A stretch of 64,000 bases of DNA from Actibacterium atlanticum (GCF_000671395.1 NZ_AQQY01000010.1:1-64000), one strand, 5' to 3'. Shown: positions 43,527 through 52,672, counted from the stretch's first letter. Translations and numbers: made by a program. Notes: generated by a model from the sequence alone, not told the origin.

Positions 43527-44225
43527 ATGAGTGGACAAGTGGGTAACGTGCTTTCTGAAATGAAAGAGCTAGTTCGCCAACGGCTTGATCCGCTCGGGTG
43601 CGAGGACTTTGGCAACGGAGCATTCCAGTCCGGGCATGTGCCTCACATTGCGCCTCTTAAGTATCTCGTCACATGCTATGCCGGCCTCGATAACGAAGAC
43701 ATCGAACCGGCCGAGGCCGATTGTAGCCGGCGCATCCCGCAACCTTACCGTGACTTTCTGACAGTCCTGAATGGCGCGCATATACTGGGGATTTCGTTGA
43801 ACGGGTTTGACGGGCGCCAAATCGACCGTTCCGGTGCCGGGATCGGCCAGCCAGTCAGCCTTCGCTATGACAACCTGTTTCGCGCCGAAAGTTATATTCC
43901 CGAAGGCCATTTCGGGTTCGGCGCAATCAACGGCCCTTGGTATTCTCAAGGGGTGCTTTATCTGGCCTCGACCGGCGAGGTAGAGATGTATCACCGGGAT
44001 GCAGACCTGATTGGTGCTCGTTGGCCCTCTTTCGCAGATTTCCTGACACAGGAAATCCCGCGCCGGTTCTCGCTCTTCAATGTTGATTGGACCGTGAACA
44101 AAGAGGCCAAGCTGCTACCCGGTGACACCGCGGACTGGGAGCGGATTGGCGAAGAGCACGATAAGCGAAGAAAAGCGGATCATAGTGTGCTTGGGAAGGC
44201 GAAACGGCTGCTCAAACGCTCCTAG
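43527..44225 (+). CDS. SMI1/KNR4 (SUKH) domain protein
   Basis: 232 aa. PAEADCSRRIPQPYRDFLTVLNGAHILGISLNG is the hallmark of SMI1/KNR4 (SUKH), and YLASTGEVEMYHRDADLIGARWPSFADFL completes the fold. In bacteria SUKH proteins are often immunity proteins of contact-dependent or polymorphic toxins. No toxin gene is adjacent; ppk2 is upstream and rpsU convergent downstream, so it appears to be an orphan. AGGAAGG precedes the ATG. Confidence 0.75.
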   Translation: MSGQVGNVLSEMKELVRQRLDPLGCEDFGNGAFQSGHVPHIAPLKYLVTCYAGLDNEDIEPAEADCSRRIPQPYRDFLTVLNGAHILGISLNGFDGRQIDRSGAGIGQPVSLRYDNLFRAESYIPEGHFGFGAINGPWYSQGVLYLASTGEVEMYHRDADLIGARWPSFADFLTQEIPRRFSLFNVDWTVNKEAKLLPGDTADWERIGEEHDKRRKADHSVLGKAKRLLKRS

Positions 44226-44241
44226 CGTTTAAAACAACAAA

Positions 44242-44265
44242 CCCCCGGGCAGGGCCTCGGGGGTC
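44242..44265 (-). terminator. Terminator after rpsU
   Basis: Stem ACCCCCG (44242-44248) with CGGGGGT (44259-44265). On the minus strand it is followed by TTGTTGTTTT, so it should end rpsU transcription, and may also serve the convergent SUKH gene. Confidence 0.7.
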
Positions 44266-44309
44266 GTCGTACTGGGGCCGAAACCCCGGTTCGCCTGTCG
44301 ATCGGATGC

Positions 44310-44516
44310 TTAGAGCATACCTTCACGTTGGGCTTTCTTACGTGCCAGCTTACGAGCACGGCGAATTGCTTCGGCCTTCTCGCGCGCTTTTTTCTCGGAC
44401 GGTTTCTCGAAATGCTGCTTAAGCTTCATCTCGCGGAACACACCCTCACGCTGAAGTTTCTTCTTCAGGGCACGAAGGGCCTGATCGACGTTGTTGTCGC
44501 GAACGCTAACCTGCAT
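44310..44516 (-). CDS. rpsU: 30S ribosomal protein S21
   Basis: 68 aa. [31 protein letters not shown], the bS21 consensus, with the basic C-terminus. S21 assists base-pairing of 16S rRNA with mRNA. Divergent from the COQ9 gene with 110 bases between. Confidence 0.97.
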   Translation of the reverse strand: MQVSVRDNNVDQALRALKKKLQREGVFREMKLKQHFEKPSEKKAREKAEAIRRARKLARKKAQREGML

Positions 44517-44626
44517 GTGGTTTTCACCACCTTTCTATCTGGAGTTTGCAAAATTGCAGGAGGCCGCCGTATAGCAAAGCCCGGCCAGCTTGTCTACACT
44601 CGCCCCGAACCAAGGCCGGAGGACAG

Positions 44627-45295
44627 ATGGAACAGCTTAGACAACAGGTGCTAAAGGCCGCGTTGCCCCATGTGCCTTTCGACGGGTGGAGCGAAACTAC
44701 GTTGAATATGGCGATTTCGGATGCTGGCGTGGACGAAACACTGGCCAAAGCGGCGTTTCCGGGCGGCGCGGTCGATCTGGCGCTGGCCTATCATCAGGCG
44801 GGGGATGCGCAGATGGTGGAACGGCTGGCAGCAGCGGACCTGTCGGAAATGCGCTTTCGCGACCGTATTGCCTTTGCGATTCGCACCCGGCTGGAGCTGG
44901 TCGAAGACAAAGAGCTGGTCCGTCGCGGCACCACACTGTTTTCTCTGCCGCAAAACGCGGGCAAGGGGGCAGGGGCCATTTGGGGCACTTGCGACAAGAT
45001 CTGGACTACGCTGGGCGACACCTCGGACGATGCCAACTGGTACTCAAAACGCGCGACCCTGTCTGCGGTCTACAGCGCCGTGGTGCTGTACTGGCTGGGC
45101 GATGACAGCCAAGACAATGCCGCGAGCTGGGAATTTCTGGACCGCCGCATCGACAACGTCATGCAGTTCGAAAAGCTCAAAGCCTCGACCGCGTTCAAAC
45201 CGGTCAAAGCCCTGACCGGGCGTTTGTTTGCCGGGGTCAAGGCGCCCGACCAATGTCGCCGCACCGACCTGCCCGGCCAAATTACTACGGAGTAA
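44627..45295 (+). CDS. COQ9-family ubiquinone biosynthesis protein
   Basis: 222 aa. LKAALPHVPFDGWSETTLNMAISDAGVDETLAKAAFP and the later region WTTLGDTSDDANWYSKRATLSAVYSAVVLYWLGD are COQ9 signatures. The TetR-like fold binds lipid and helps the COQ7 hydroxylation of ubiquinone. The ATG at 44627 is preceded by GGAGG. Two bases separate its stop from the quinone oxidoreductase gene. Confidence 0.93.
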   Translation: MEQLRQQVLKAALPHVPFDGWSETTLNMAISDAGVDETLAKAAFPGGAVDLALAYHQAGDAQMVERLAAADLSEMRFRDRIAFAIRTRLELVEDKELVRRGTTLFSLPQNAGKGAGAIWGTCDKIWTTLGDTSDDANWYSKRATLSAVYSAVVLYWLGDDSQDNAASWEFLDRRIDNVMQFEKLKASTAFKPVKALTGRLFAGVKAPDQCRRTDLPGQITTE

Positions 45296-45297
45296 CC

Positions 45298-46284
45298 ATG
45301 CCCCTTCCCCAAACCATGCGCGCCGTCGAGATTTCAGAACCCGGCGGGCCCGAGGTTCTGCGCCCTTGTGAGCGCCCCGTGCCCCAGCCCGCCCATGGCG
45401 AGGTCGTGTTGAAACTGGCCTATGCCGGGGTAAACCGCCCTGATGCGTTGCAGCGCGCCGGGTCCTATGCACCGCCCAAAGATGCCTCCGACCTGCCCGG
45501 ACTGGAAGGCGCGGGCGAGGTTATGGCCGTGGGCGATGGCGTCACCGATTGGAGCGTCGGCGATCAGGTCTGCGCCCTGTTGCCCGGTGGCGGATATGCC
45601 GAGTACGTCGCAACTCCTGCGGCCCATTGTCTGCCCGTGCCTGCTGGCATGGACCTCAAACAGGCCGCCTGCCTGCCCGAAACCTTCTTTACCGTTTGGA
45701 ATAACGTCTTCATGCGCGGCGGTCTGAAAGCGGGTGAACGTTTCCTGGTGCATGGCGGATCGTCGGGCATTGGCACCACAGCGATCCAACTGGCCAACGC
45801 CTTTGGCGCGCGGGTCTTCACCACCGCAGGATCGGCTGAAAAATGTAAGGTCTGCACCGAGCTGGGCGCCGAGCGCGCCATCAACTACCACGACGAAGAC
45901 TTCGTCGATGTGATGAAAGCCGAACGTGGCGCGCATCTGATCCTTGATATGGTCGGCGGCGACTACATCCCCCGCAACATCCGCGCGCTGGCGACCGAAG
46001 GCCGCATGGTCCACATCGCCTTCCTGCAAGGCCCCAAGGTCGAGATCAACTTTGCCCTGGTGATGATGAAGCGCCTGACGATCACCGGCTCGACCCTGCG
46101 CGCGCAATCGGATGCCTCTAAGGCCGAAATCGCCGAACAGCTGCGCGAAAAGGTCTGGCCGCTGATCGAGGCGGGCAAGGTCAAACCGGTGATGGACAGC
46201 GAATACCCGCTGGAAGACGCCGCCACCGCCCATGCGCACATGGAGACCAACAAGCACATCGGTAAGATCGTTCTAAAGGTCTGA
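45298..46284 (+). CDS. NAD(P)H-dependent quinone oxidoreductase (zeta-crystallin-like)
   Basis: 328 aa MDR-type dehydrogenase without zinc ligands: MRAVEISEPGGPEVL start, AYAGVNRPDALQRAG and the Rossmann motif VHGGSSGIG at 151-159. The sequence resembles the human PIG3/QOR group that reduces quinones. Directly follows the COQ9 gene, two bases after its stop, so operon is likely. Confidence 0.88.
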   Translation: MPLPQTMRAVEISEPGGPEVLRPCERPVPQPAHGEVVLKLAYAGVNRPDALQRAGSYAPPKDASDLPGLEGAGEVMAVGDGVTDWSVGDQVCALLPGGGYAEYVATPAAHCLPVPAGMDLKQAACLPETFFTVWNNVFMRGGLKAGERFLVHGGSSGIGTTAIQLANAFGARVFTTAGSAEKCKVCTELGAERAINYHDEDFVDVMKAERGAHLILDMVGGDYIPRNIRALATEGRMVHIAFLQGPKVEINFALVMMKRLTITGSTLRAQSDASKAEIAEQLREKVWPLIEAGKVKPVMDSEYPLEDAATAHAHMETNKHIGKIVLKV

Positions 46285-46289
46285 ACGGC

Positions 46290-46913
46290 CTAACGGATTG
46301 GATCAAACAACGCGTCGTCCAGGGTGCAGTCCTGCACCACGTCGCGGCCGCAGTCGCGCGGTTCCAGATCGCGGGACAGGCAGACCCGTGCCTCTTGGAT
46401 GCGGTAGGACTTACAGGTGATGGTGACCATGTCGGCCTCCCATGCAGGGTTGGCTTGCAAGAACGCGTCCTCAACGACGGACGCGGGCAGTTTCACCGGG
46501 TCGGTCAGTTTGCGGAAAACCTCGGGGCGCATGACCGCGTCATAGGCATCGCGCGCGGCGTCAAAATACGCCTCGGCCGACAGGCCCGAGCAGCGCCCGT
46601 GTTTCTTCCACTGATACCACGCCAGCCCAGATGACCCCATGATATCGGCCATGTCCTCGGTCATCCAACGGGGCGGGTTGCCGTGCTGTGAATAGCAATA
46701 GCTGGGCCAGCCGCGTTCATACTGCGGCCATAGGCCGTGCAGGATCCAGCCGTGATCGGTGTCACATTGCTCGGCTCCTTTGGCATCGCCCTCCAGGGCG
46801 CACCACGTGGGCGACCACGACAGTGCGAGCACGTAATAATCGAAATCCCCGGCCTTCTCGCCCTCGGCCATCGCCATGCCCGCAGACAGTAACAAACCCA
46901 CCAACCAACGCAT
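46290..46913 (-). CDS. Ribonuclease T2 family protein
   Basis: 207 aa with signal peptide (residues 1-16, cleaved after AMA). Catalytic region 1 HGLWPQ at residues 59-64 holds His59; region 2 reads YQWKKHGRC at about 100-108, so His105 is present but the usual His-Glu of HEWxKHG is Tyr-Gln. Conserved cysteines (positions such as 38, 50, 73, 108) suggest the fold is kept. RNase T2 enzymes cut RNA in the periplasm to 2',3'-cyclic nucleotides; activity here may be reduced. Divergent from trcR. Confidence 0.85.
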   Translation of the reverse strand: MRWLVGLLLSAGMAMAEGEKAGDFDYYVLALSWSPTWCALEGDAKGAEQCDTDHGWILHGLWPQYERGWPSYCYSQHGNPPRWMTEDMADIMGSSGLAWYQWKKHGRCSGLSAEAYFDAARDAYDAVMRPEVFRKLTDPVKLPASVVEDAFLQANPAWEADMVTITCKSYRIQEARVCLSRDLEPRDCGRDVVQDCTLDDALFDPIR

Positions 46914-47037
46914 TTTCTCTTTTCTCCTGGCTTTGCCCGCCTTATATAGCGTTCAAACTCCCCGAAAACGAGGAAAGGGTCCAGCCGGACCAGCCGTTTT
47001 CCCGGCACGGGAGAGATGTATTCAAAGGAGTAGGTCC

Positions 47038-47784
47038 ATGGATAAACCGATCATGGCAAAAGCCACCGCCGTGTGGCTGGTTGATAACACCACGCTGACC
47101 TTCAAACAGGTCGCGGATTTCTGTGGTCTGCACGAGCTGGAAGTGCAGGGCATCGCCGATGGCGATGTGGCCGCTGGCGTCAAAGGCTTTGACCCGATTG
47201 CCAACAACCAGCTGACGCAGGAAGAGATCGACAAGGCCGAGGCCAGCCCGCTGCATAAGCTGAAGCTGAAGTTCAACGCCGCCGCCGTGGGCGAACAAAA
47301 GCGCCGTGGCCCGCGTTACACCCCGCTGTCCAAACGTCAGGACCGTCCGAACTCGATCCTGTGGCTGGTCAAGTTCCACCCCGAACTGACCGATGGCCAG
47401 ATCGCCAAGCTGGTGGGCACCACCAAGCCGACGATCCAGTCGATCCGCAACCGCGAACACTGGAACATTGCCAACATGCAGCCGATTGATCCGGTTGCAC
47501 TGGGCCTGTGTAAACAGTCCGAACTGGACGCCGCCGTGCAAAAGGCCGCAGCCAAGAAAGCCGCTGAGGGCGAGGCCATGTCGGATGACGAGCGCCGCAA
47601 GCTTTTGTCGACTGAACAGTCGCTGGAAATGGACGCCGAACCGCGCATCCCCACTGCGATTTCGGGGCTGGAGACTTTCTCGTTGTCGGATGACGAGGAA
47701 GAGGAAAAAGAAGATCCGCTGGTCGATGCCGACAGCTTCTTCAACCTGCCCGACAGCAAAGACGACGAAGACGAACAGCCCTGA
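47038..47784 (+). CDS. trcR: DUF1013 protein, TrcR cell-cycle transcriptional regulator family
   Basis: 248 aa from ATG 47038 (AAGGAG 8 bases ahead). MAKATAVWLVDNTTLTFKQVADFCGLHELEVQGIADG and LTDGQIAKLVGTTKPTIQSIRNREHWN are DUF1013 features, with a helix-turn-helix and an acidic C-terminus (DDEEEEKEDPL). In Caulobacter this family is known as TrcR, a cell-cycle regulator; function here is by family. Confidence 0.85.
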   Translation: MDKPIMAKATAVWLVDNTTLTFKQVADFCGLHELEVQGIADGDVAAGVKGFDPIANNQLTQEEIDKAEASPLHKLKLKFNAAAVGEQKRRGPRYTPLSKRQDRPNSILWLVKFHPELTDGQIAKLVGTTKPTIQSIRNREHWNIANMQPIDPVALGLCKQSELDAAVQKAAAKKAAEGEAMSDDERRKLLSTEQSLEMDAEPRIPTAISGLETFSLSDDEEEEKEDPLVDADSFFNLPDSKDDEDEQP

Positions 47785-47809
47785 TAGGGCGCGTCAATCG
47801 AATGACCAG

Positions 47810-47834
47810 AAAACCCGGCCAAGCGCCGGGTTTT
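47810..47834. terminator. Terminator after trcR
   Basis: Ten-bp stem AAAACCCGGC (47810-47819) and GCCGGGTTTT (47825-47834) with TCTTTTG after. It lies between convergent trcR and the unknown gene and can serve both. Confidence 0.85.
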
Positions 47835-47846
47835 CTTTTGTCTCGT

Positions 47847-48569
47847 TCAGATGAACGGGTCCTGACCGGGTTGCCAGAAACGCCCCAGCCGCCCCCCGAC
47901 CCGAAACGTCATGAACCCATCCCCGGAATGCGTGTCAGGAACGGTGCGTTCCACGACAAGCCGCAACGCGTATTTCGGCGTGGTTTGTCGTGCCCTCAGA
48001 CAAAAGCGCCCGAACCCGGGGTTGCCGAACTCTTGCTGTTGCTGCGATACCGTCCCGCCGGGGCCATCAATGTACAAAGATAGGCGGATATCAAAATCGG
48101 GTGCTTCGGCCCCATCGGGGATATAGAACCACACCCAAAGCCACTGAATGTGCGCAGCGGCGACGCTGTAAGTTCTAACCGGTGTTTGCGGGTTCACCTC
48201 GGTAAACAGGGTCTTATAACCATCCCCTGGGTGATACCCGTACCCGTTGAGCGATGGATAGGCCGTCAGTCTGGTCCAGCGATCAAAGGCGTTGACGAAA
48301 GCTGTTTGGGTCTCTGACAGTGCTTCATGATCAACGTTCAACCCGACGTCCGGCAGATAAAGCTCGTCGTCATAACTGCCGCCTGCATAGGTGCCGGGCG
48401 GAGCACCCGCGACATCCGGGCCCCCATACATCATGACGCCCGGCGGGCTGTCAAAAGTCACGTTGTCGGTTCTGGCCCAAAGCCGCAAGTCGCTGATGTA
48501 GTCATTCCCGGCGCTTGGCCTTTCTGGGCTGACCAGATCAAATTCATTTTCGGTGTCTGTCTTTTTCAT
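47847..48569 (-). CDS. Unknown soluble protein
   Basis: About 240 aa. The frame is open to 48755, but no signal is visible; likely starts are ATG 48569 (MKKTDTENEFDL) or ATG 48593 (MDFESELP), neither with a clear ribosome binding site. The body has glycine-, tyrosine- and tryptophan-rich segments (MMYGGPDVAGAPPGTYAGGSYDDELYLPDVGLN; QWLWVWFYIPDG) and a C-terminal part of likely beta strands. No family is recognised. It is flanked by TrcR and a divergent Rrf2 gene, with no obvious functional link. Confidence 0.55.
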   Translation of the reverse strand: MKKTDTENEFDLVSPERPSAGNDYISDLRLWARTDNVTFDSPPGVMMYGGPDVAGAPPGTYAGGSYDDELYLPDVGLNVDHEALSETQTAFVNAFDRWTRLTAYPSLNGYGYHPGDGYKTLFTEVNPQTPVRTYSVAAAHIQWLWVWFYIPDGAEAPDFDIRLSLYIDGPGGTVSQQQQEFGNPGFGRFCLRARQTTPKYALRLVVERTVPDTHSGDGFMTFRVGGRLGRFWQPGQDPFI

Positions 48570-48723
48570 CGGTAATTCGCTCTCAAAATCCATAAAAGTA
48601 GGGCCGATGGTATCATGAGGGCTTGATTTCCCCAAAGGAGGCGCATCTCCGCGTGCCCCATTCCCGAATTGACTTCGGTCAATCGTGGATAAATAATATC
48701 TATGATTCGTTTGGGGGACTAAG

Positions 48724-49227
48724 ATGAAACTTGGTGACGGTGTAGAGCAGGCCATACATTGTGTTGCGATTCTGGCGGCTTTGCCAAAGGATGGGCTTTT
48801 ACCGGCGGCGGCTTTGGCCGAGTTTCATGGGGTTTCAACCAGTTACTTACTCAAGCATCTGCAAACGTTATCGCGGGCAGAGCTGGTGCAGAGCGTGCCG
48901 GGACCGACAGGCGGGTATCGTCTGGCGCGAGCGCCCGAAGATATAACGCTGCTCGACATTGTGTTGGCCGTGGAAGGGCCGGAGCCTGCATTCCGATGCA
49001 AGGAAATCCGCCAGCGCGGCCCGAACCCGTTGCCCGGCTACATGTTTAAAGCACCCTGCCAGATCAATCGTGTGATGTTGCGTGCCGAAAAAGCCTATCG
49101 CGAAGAGCTGCGTCAGGTCACGATCGCTGATCTGGCGGCGCAGGTGCGCACCGATGACACCGAGGGCCTGATCGAAGCCCGTGGCTGCGCCTTTTTCGAC
49201 GCTGCTATGCGCCACTACGCGCCCTAA
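48724..49227 (+). CDS. Rrf2-family transcriptional regulator
   Basis: 167 aa. Winged helix start MKLGDGVEQAIHCVAILAALP and STSYLLKHLQTLSRAELVQSVPGPTGGYRLARAPEDITLLDIVLAVEG, the Rrf2 signature. It carries Cys13, Cys92 and Cys112 and one near the C-terminus, not the IscR/NsrR three-Cys set, so it may sense redox rather than carry a cluster. The AhpD-like gene follows after 26 bases, suggesting an autoregulated redox pair. Confidence 0.88.
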   Translation: MKLGDGVEQAIHCVAILAALPKDGLLPAAALAEFHGVSTSYLLKHLQTLSRAELVQSVPGPTGGYRLARAPEDITLLDIVLAVEGPEPAFRCKEIRQRGPNPLPGYMFKAPCQINRVMLRAEKAYREELRQVTIADLAAQVRTDDTEGLIEARGCAFFDAAMRHYAP

Positions 49228-49253
49228 TCCCTAACCGATAGACAGGAAAAACC

Positions 49254-49709
49254 ATGGACACCAGAATTGATCACTTTGCCGTAGCACCGGACGCGTTGAA
49301 TGCGGTGCTTCAACTCGAAAATTACGTTTCACAGAAGTCAGGGCTAGAGCCCCGTTTTATCCACCTCATCAAGTTATGTGCATCGCATATCAACGGATGC
49401 GCCTATTGCGTGGACATGCACGTGAAGGAGGCCCGTAAGGATGGCTTCAATGAGCAGTGGATTGCCCTGGTCAATGTCTGGCGCGAGGCCGCCATATATG
49501 ATGCCAAAGAGCGGGCGTTGCTGCGCTGGACCGATGCGCTGACCCGGCTCGGAGAAGGCGGCGCGCCGGATGATGTTTATGCCGAGCTGCAGGCACATTT
49601 CACTGAGTTTGAGATCGTCAACATCTCGGTGGCGATTGGCACGATCAATACCTGGAATCGGCTTGCCATCGGCTTTCGCACCCCGCATCCTTTGGACAAT
49701 GCCGCTTGA
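49254..49709 (+). CDS. AhpD/carboxymuconolactone decarboxylase-like protein
   Basis: 151 aa. CMD/AhpD fold with the redox pair Cys49-xx-Cys52 and His56 (INGCAYCVDMHVKEARKDG), as in alkylhydroperoxidase-type proteins. IVNISVAIGTINTWNRLAIGF is the C-terminal helix. It probably reduces peroxides via thiols. Directly after the Rrf2 gene, likely co-transcribed. Confidence 0.88.
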   Translation: MDTRIDHFAVAPDALNAVLQLENYVSQKSGLEPRFIHLIKLCASHINGCAYCVDMHVKEARKDGFNEQWIALVNVWREAAIYDAKERALLRWTDALTRLGEGGAPDDVYAELQAHFTEFEIVNISVAIGTINTWNRLAIGFRTPHPLDNAA

Positions 49710-49748
49710 ACCCAGCTATGGCGCCCCACTTGCAGATGGGGCGCTCAT

Positions 49749-50348
49749 TCAGAAACTCTTGCGCGCCTTCAGCGCCGCGCTGATCGTGCCGTCATCCAGA
49801 TAGTCCAGCTCTCCGCCAATCGGCACGCCTTGGGCCAGAGAGGTCACCCGTACGTCCAGTTTCTCTAGCTGGTCGGCGATGTAATGGGCGGTGGTCTGGC
49901 CGTCGACCGTGGCGTTCAGCGCCAGAATCACTTCCTGAACGCCGTCGTTTTGTACGCGGGTGATCAGTTGTGGGATGCGCAGCTCGTCGGGGCCGATAGC
50001 ATCCAGTGCCGACAGCGTCCCGCCCAGCACGTGATAGCGGCCCTTGAACATCTGGCCGCGTTCCATGGCCCACAGGTCTGCGACGTCCTCGACCACGCAA
50101 ATCTCGCCGGTGTTACGCTTTTCGCTTTCGCAGATTTCGCAAATGTCGTGGGTACCGATATTGCCGCAGCTCAGGCATTCGCGCGCTGTCACCGCAACCT
50201 GCTGCAAAGCATCGGCCAGCGGCGTCATCAACAGCGCGCGTTTCTTGATCATATGCAGCACTGCGCGACGGGCGGAGCGGGGGCCAAGCCCCGGCAGTCG
50301 AGCCATCAGCTCGATCAGGTCCTCGATGTCGCGGGTGCTGTCGGCCAT
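49749..50348 (-). CDS. recR: Recombination protein RecR
   Basis: 199 aa. Helix-hairpin-helix [13 protein letters not shown] at residues 18-30, zinc finger Cys58/61/70/73 ([16 protein letters not shown]) and the Toprim domain after it. RecR works with RecF/RecO in gap repair. Its start overlaps the ybaB stop by one base; the order dnaX-ybaB-recR on the minus strand is the conserved operon. Confidence 0.97.
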   Translation of the reverse strand: MADSTRDIEDLIELMARLPGLGPRSARRAVLHMIKKRALLMTPLADALQQVAVTARECLSCGNIGTHDICEICESEKRNTGEICVVEDVADLWAMERGQMFKGRYHVLGGTLSALDAIGPDELRIPQLITRVQNDGVQEVILALNATVDGQTTAHYIADQLEKLDVRVTSLAQGVPIGGELDYLDDGTISAALKARKSF

Positions 50349-50692
50349 TAAAACGGCAGTTTCATATCCGCCGGCAGGCCCAGGCTTTCGGTCAGGTTCT
50401 GCATTTCCTGCTGGCTGCGTTCGGTCGCTTTGGCCTGCGCGTCTTTGATCGCGGCAAGGATCAGGTCCTCGGCGACTTCCTTTTCGTCGGGGTGAAAGAT
50501 CGACGGGTCAATATCCAGTCCGGTCAGCTCGCCCTTGGCAGTGGCGGTGGCCTTGACCAGCCCGGCACCCGATTCACCGGTGACGGTCATCGCGGCCAGA
50601 TCTTCTTGCAGCTGGGCCATTTTGCCCTGCATTTCCTGTGCGGTTTTCATCATCTTGGCCATGTCGCCAAGCCCGCCCAAACCTTTCAGCAT
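50348..50692 (-). CDS. ybaB: YbaB/EbfC nucleoid-associated protein
   Basis: 114 aa. [35 protein letters not shown] and the hydrophobic C-terminus [22 protein letters not shown] are diagnostic. YbaB binds DNA as a homodimer. Between dnaX and recR. Confidence 0.95.
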   Translation of the reverse strand: MLKGLGGLGDMAKMMKTAQEMQGKMAQLQEDLAAMTVTGESGAGLVKATATAKGELTGLDIDPSIFHPDEKEVAEDLILAAIKDAQAKATERSQQEMQNLTESLGLPADMKLPF

Positions 50693-50704
50693 TGCGCTGT
50701 CTCC

Positions 50705-52465
50705 TTATTCTTCTTCGAAGGGATCCCATTCATCCTCCACCTCGGGCAGCGCTTCTGCAGCGGCGGCCTCGGCGATGGCCTCTGGGGTCTTGATATCGGT
50801 GATCTTGGCGCCGGGGAAGGCCTCAAACACCGCTTTCACCAAAGGGTGGGCGGCGGCTTGGGCCTCCAATGCCAGACGGTCGGCATCGCGCTCTTCGGCA
50901 ATCGTCTTACCGCCGCCCGAACCGGTGACGGAAACGCCCCAACGGGCGCCGGTCCAACGCTGGAGCCGGTCGCCCAGTCGGGCGGCAAGATCGGCCGGGG
51001 CATTGCCCGCGGGTTCAAATTCGATCCGGCCCGGAGAATAGCTAACAAGCCGCAGGCAGGTCTCTACTTCGATCAACAATTTGGCGTCACGGTTGGTGCG
51101 GATCAGTTCCACGACATGCTCAAAACTGGCATATCGCACCAATCCCGCTTCGGGCACCTGAGCCAAGGCCATGACCGGTCCGCCGCTGGATGACGGGGCC
51201 GAGGCGCCAGCCGAGGCCCCCCCGCTCGCCGCAGGCGCGGATGCTCCGGCTAAGCCGGGGCGTCCTCCCCCCCCACCTGTGGGCGGCGGAGGTGGCGGCG
51301 TATCCTGCAACTTGCGCACCAATTCCTCGGGCGAAGGCAGGGTCGACACATGGGTCAGCCGGATGATCGCCATTTCGGCGGCCATCATGGCGTTCGGCGC
51401 AGCGGACACCTCCTCAATTGCTTTCAACAACATCTGCCACATGCGGGTCATTGCCCGCATCGGCAACCCATCCGCCATGGCCCGGCCTCGGGCGCGTTCG
51501 TCGGGCGAAACGGTCGGGTCTTCGGCGGCTTCGGGGGTGATCTGAATGACCGAGACCCAATGAGTGATTTCGGCCAGATCGCGCAGCACGGCCATCGGGT
51601 CAGCGCCATCAGCGTATTGCGATGACAGTTCAGACAGCGCCCCAGCCGCGTCACCTTTCATGATCAGGTCAAACAGGTCCAATACCCGGCCCCGATCCGC
51701 CAGCCCCAGCATCGCGCGGACCTGATCGGCGGTGGTTTCGCCCGCACCATGGCTGATGGCCTGATCCAGCAGGCTCATGGCATCCCGAACCGAGCCTTCT
51801 GCGGCGCGGGTGATAAGCGCCAGGGCATCCTCGGCGATCTCGGCGCCTTCGGCATCGGCGACTTTGCGCAGATGGGCGATCATCACTTCGGGCTCGATGC
51901 GGCGCAGATCAAATCGTTGGCACCGGCTCAGCACCGTCACCGGCACTTTACGAATTTCCGTGGTCGCGAAGATGAATTTAACGTGGGCGGGGGGTTCTTC
52001 GAGCGTCTTCAAAAGCGCGTTGAAAGCGCTTTTGGACAGCATGTGAACCTCGTCGATGATGTAGACTTTGTAGCGAGCCGAGCTGGGCGCGTAGGCCACA
52101 TTGTCGATCACGGTCGAACGGATATCATCGATCCCGGTGTTCGAGGCCGCGTCCATTTCCAACACGTCCACGTGTCGCCCTTCGGCAATCCCGACGCAGT
52201 GCTCGCACATCCCGCAAGGGTCGGTGGTAGGGCCGCCCGTGCCATCGGCACCGATGCAGTTCATGCCCTTGGCGATGATCCTTGCGGTGGTGGTTTTGCC
52301 GGTGCCGCGGATGCCGGTCATCATGAAGGCTTGCGCGATGCGGTCGGCCTCAAACGCGTTGCGCAGAGTGCGCACCATCGCCTCTTGTCCGATCAGATCG
52401 GCAAAACTGGCGGGGCGGTATTTGCGGGCCAGCACCTGATAGCCGGTATCGTGCGTGTCGGACAT
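50705..52465 (-). CDS. dnaX: DNA polymerase III subunits gamma/tau
   Basis: 586 aa from ATG 52465 (AAGG five bases ahead). YQVLARKYRPASFADLIGQEAMVRTL, Walker A GIRGTGKT at 51-58, zinc cysteines including 84, 87 and 90 (CGMCEHC), then a Pro/Gly/Ala-rich linker (PPPPPPTGGGGG) and a C-terminal tau domain ending EVEDEWDPFEEE. The clamp-loader ATPase. First gene of the dnaX-ybaB-recR operon. Confidence 0.97.
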   Translation of the reverse strand: MSDTHDTGYQVLARKYRPASFADLIGQEAMVRTLRNAFEADRIAQAFMMTGIRGTGKTTTARIIAKGMNCIGADGTGGPTTDPCGMCEHCVGIAEGRHVDVLEMDAASNTGIDDIRSTVIDNVAYAPSSARYKVYIIDEVHMLSKSAFNALLKTLEEPPAHVKFIFATTEIRKVPVTVLSRCQRFDLRRIEPEVMIAHLRKVADAEGAEIAEDALALITRAAEGSVRDAMSLLDQAISHGAGETTADQVRAMLGLADRGRVLDLFDLIMKGDAAGALSELSSQYADGADPMAVLRDLAEITHWVSVIQITPEAAEDPTVSPDERARGRAMADGLPMRAMTRMWQMLLKAIEEVSAAPNAMMAAEMAIIRLTHVSTLPSPEELVRKLQDTPPPPPPTGGGGGRPGLAGASAPAASGGASAGASAPSSSGGPVMALAQVPEAGLVRYASFEHVVELIRTNRDAKLLIEVETCLRLVSYSPGRIEFEPAGNAPADLAARLGDRLQRWTGARWGVSVTGSGGGKTIAEERDADRLALEAQAAAHPLVKAVFEAFPGAKITDIKTPEAIAEAAAAEALPEVEDEWDPFEEE

Positions 52466-52672
52466 GGTCACCTTGGGATTCTCAGCAGGGGACAGACTAT
52501 GCGCTGGCTTGCCGCACGTCCAGCGCTGCGCTAGCCTTTGGGCATGGGCCGTATGGGGCGGCCCCCTGATCCGCGGAAAGCTGTTGTGGCGCCCCTATTG
52601 CAGTTACAGACAAACCTGTCGGTTTAGCTCTGGCCCGGTCAGCGGATCTTCGGGCGGATGAGGAGAAAACCG

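Noticed and set aside
50705-52465. Programmed frameshift in dnaX giving a gamma subunit
   Set aside because: No slippery A-run followed by a hairpin was seen at the end of the ATPase domain; the frame runs through to the tau C-terminus.
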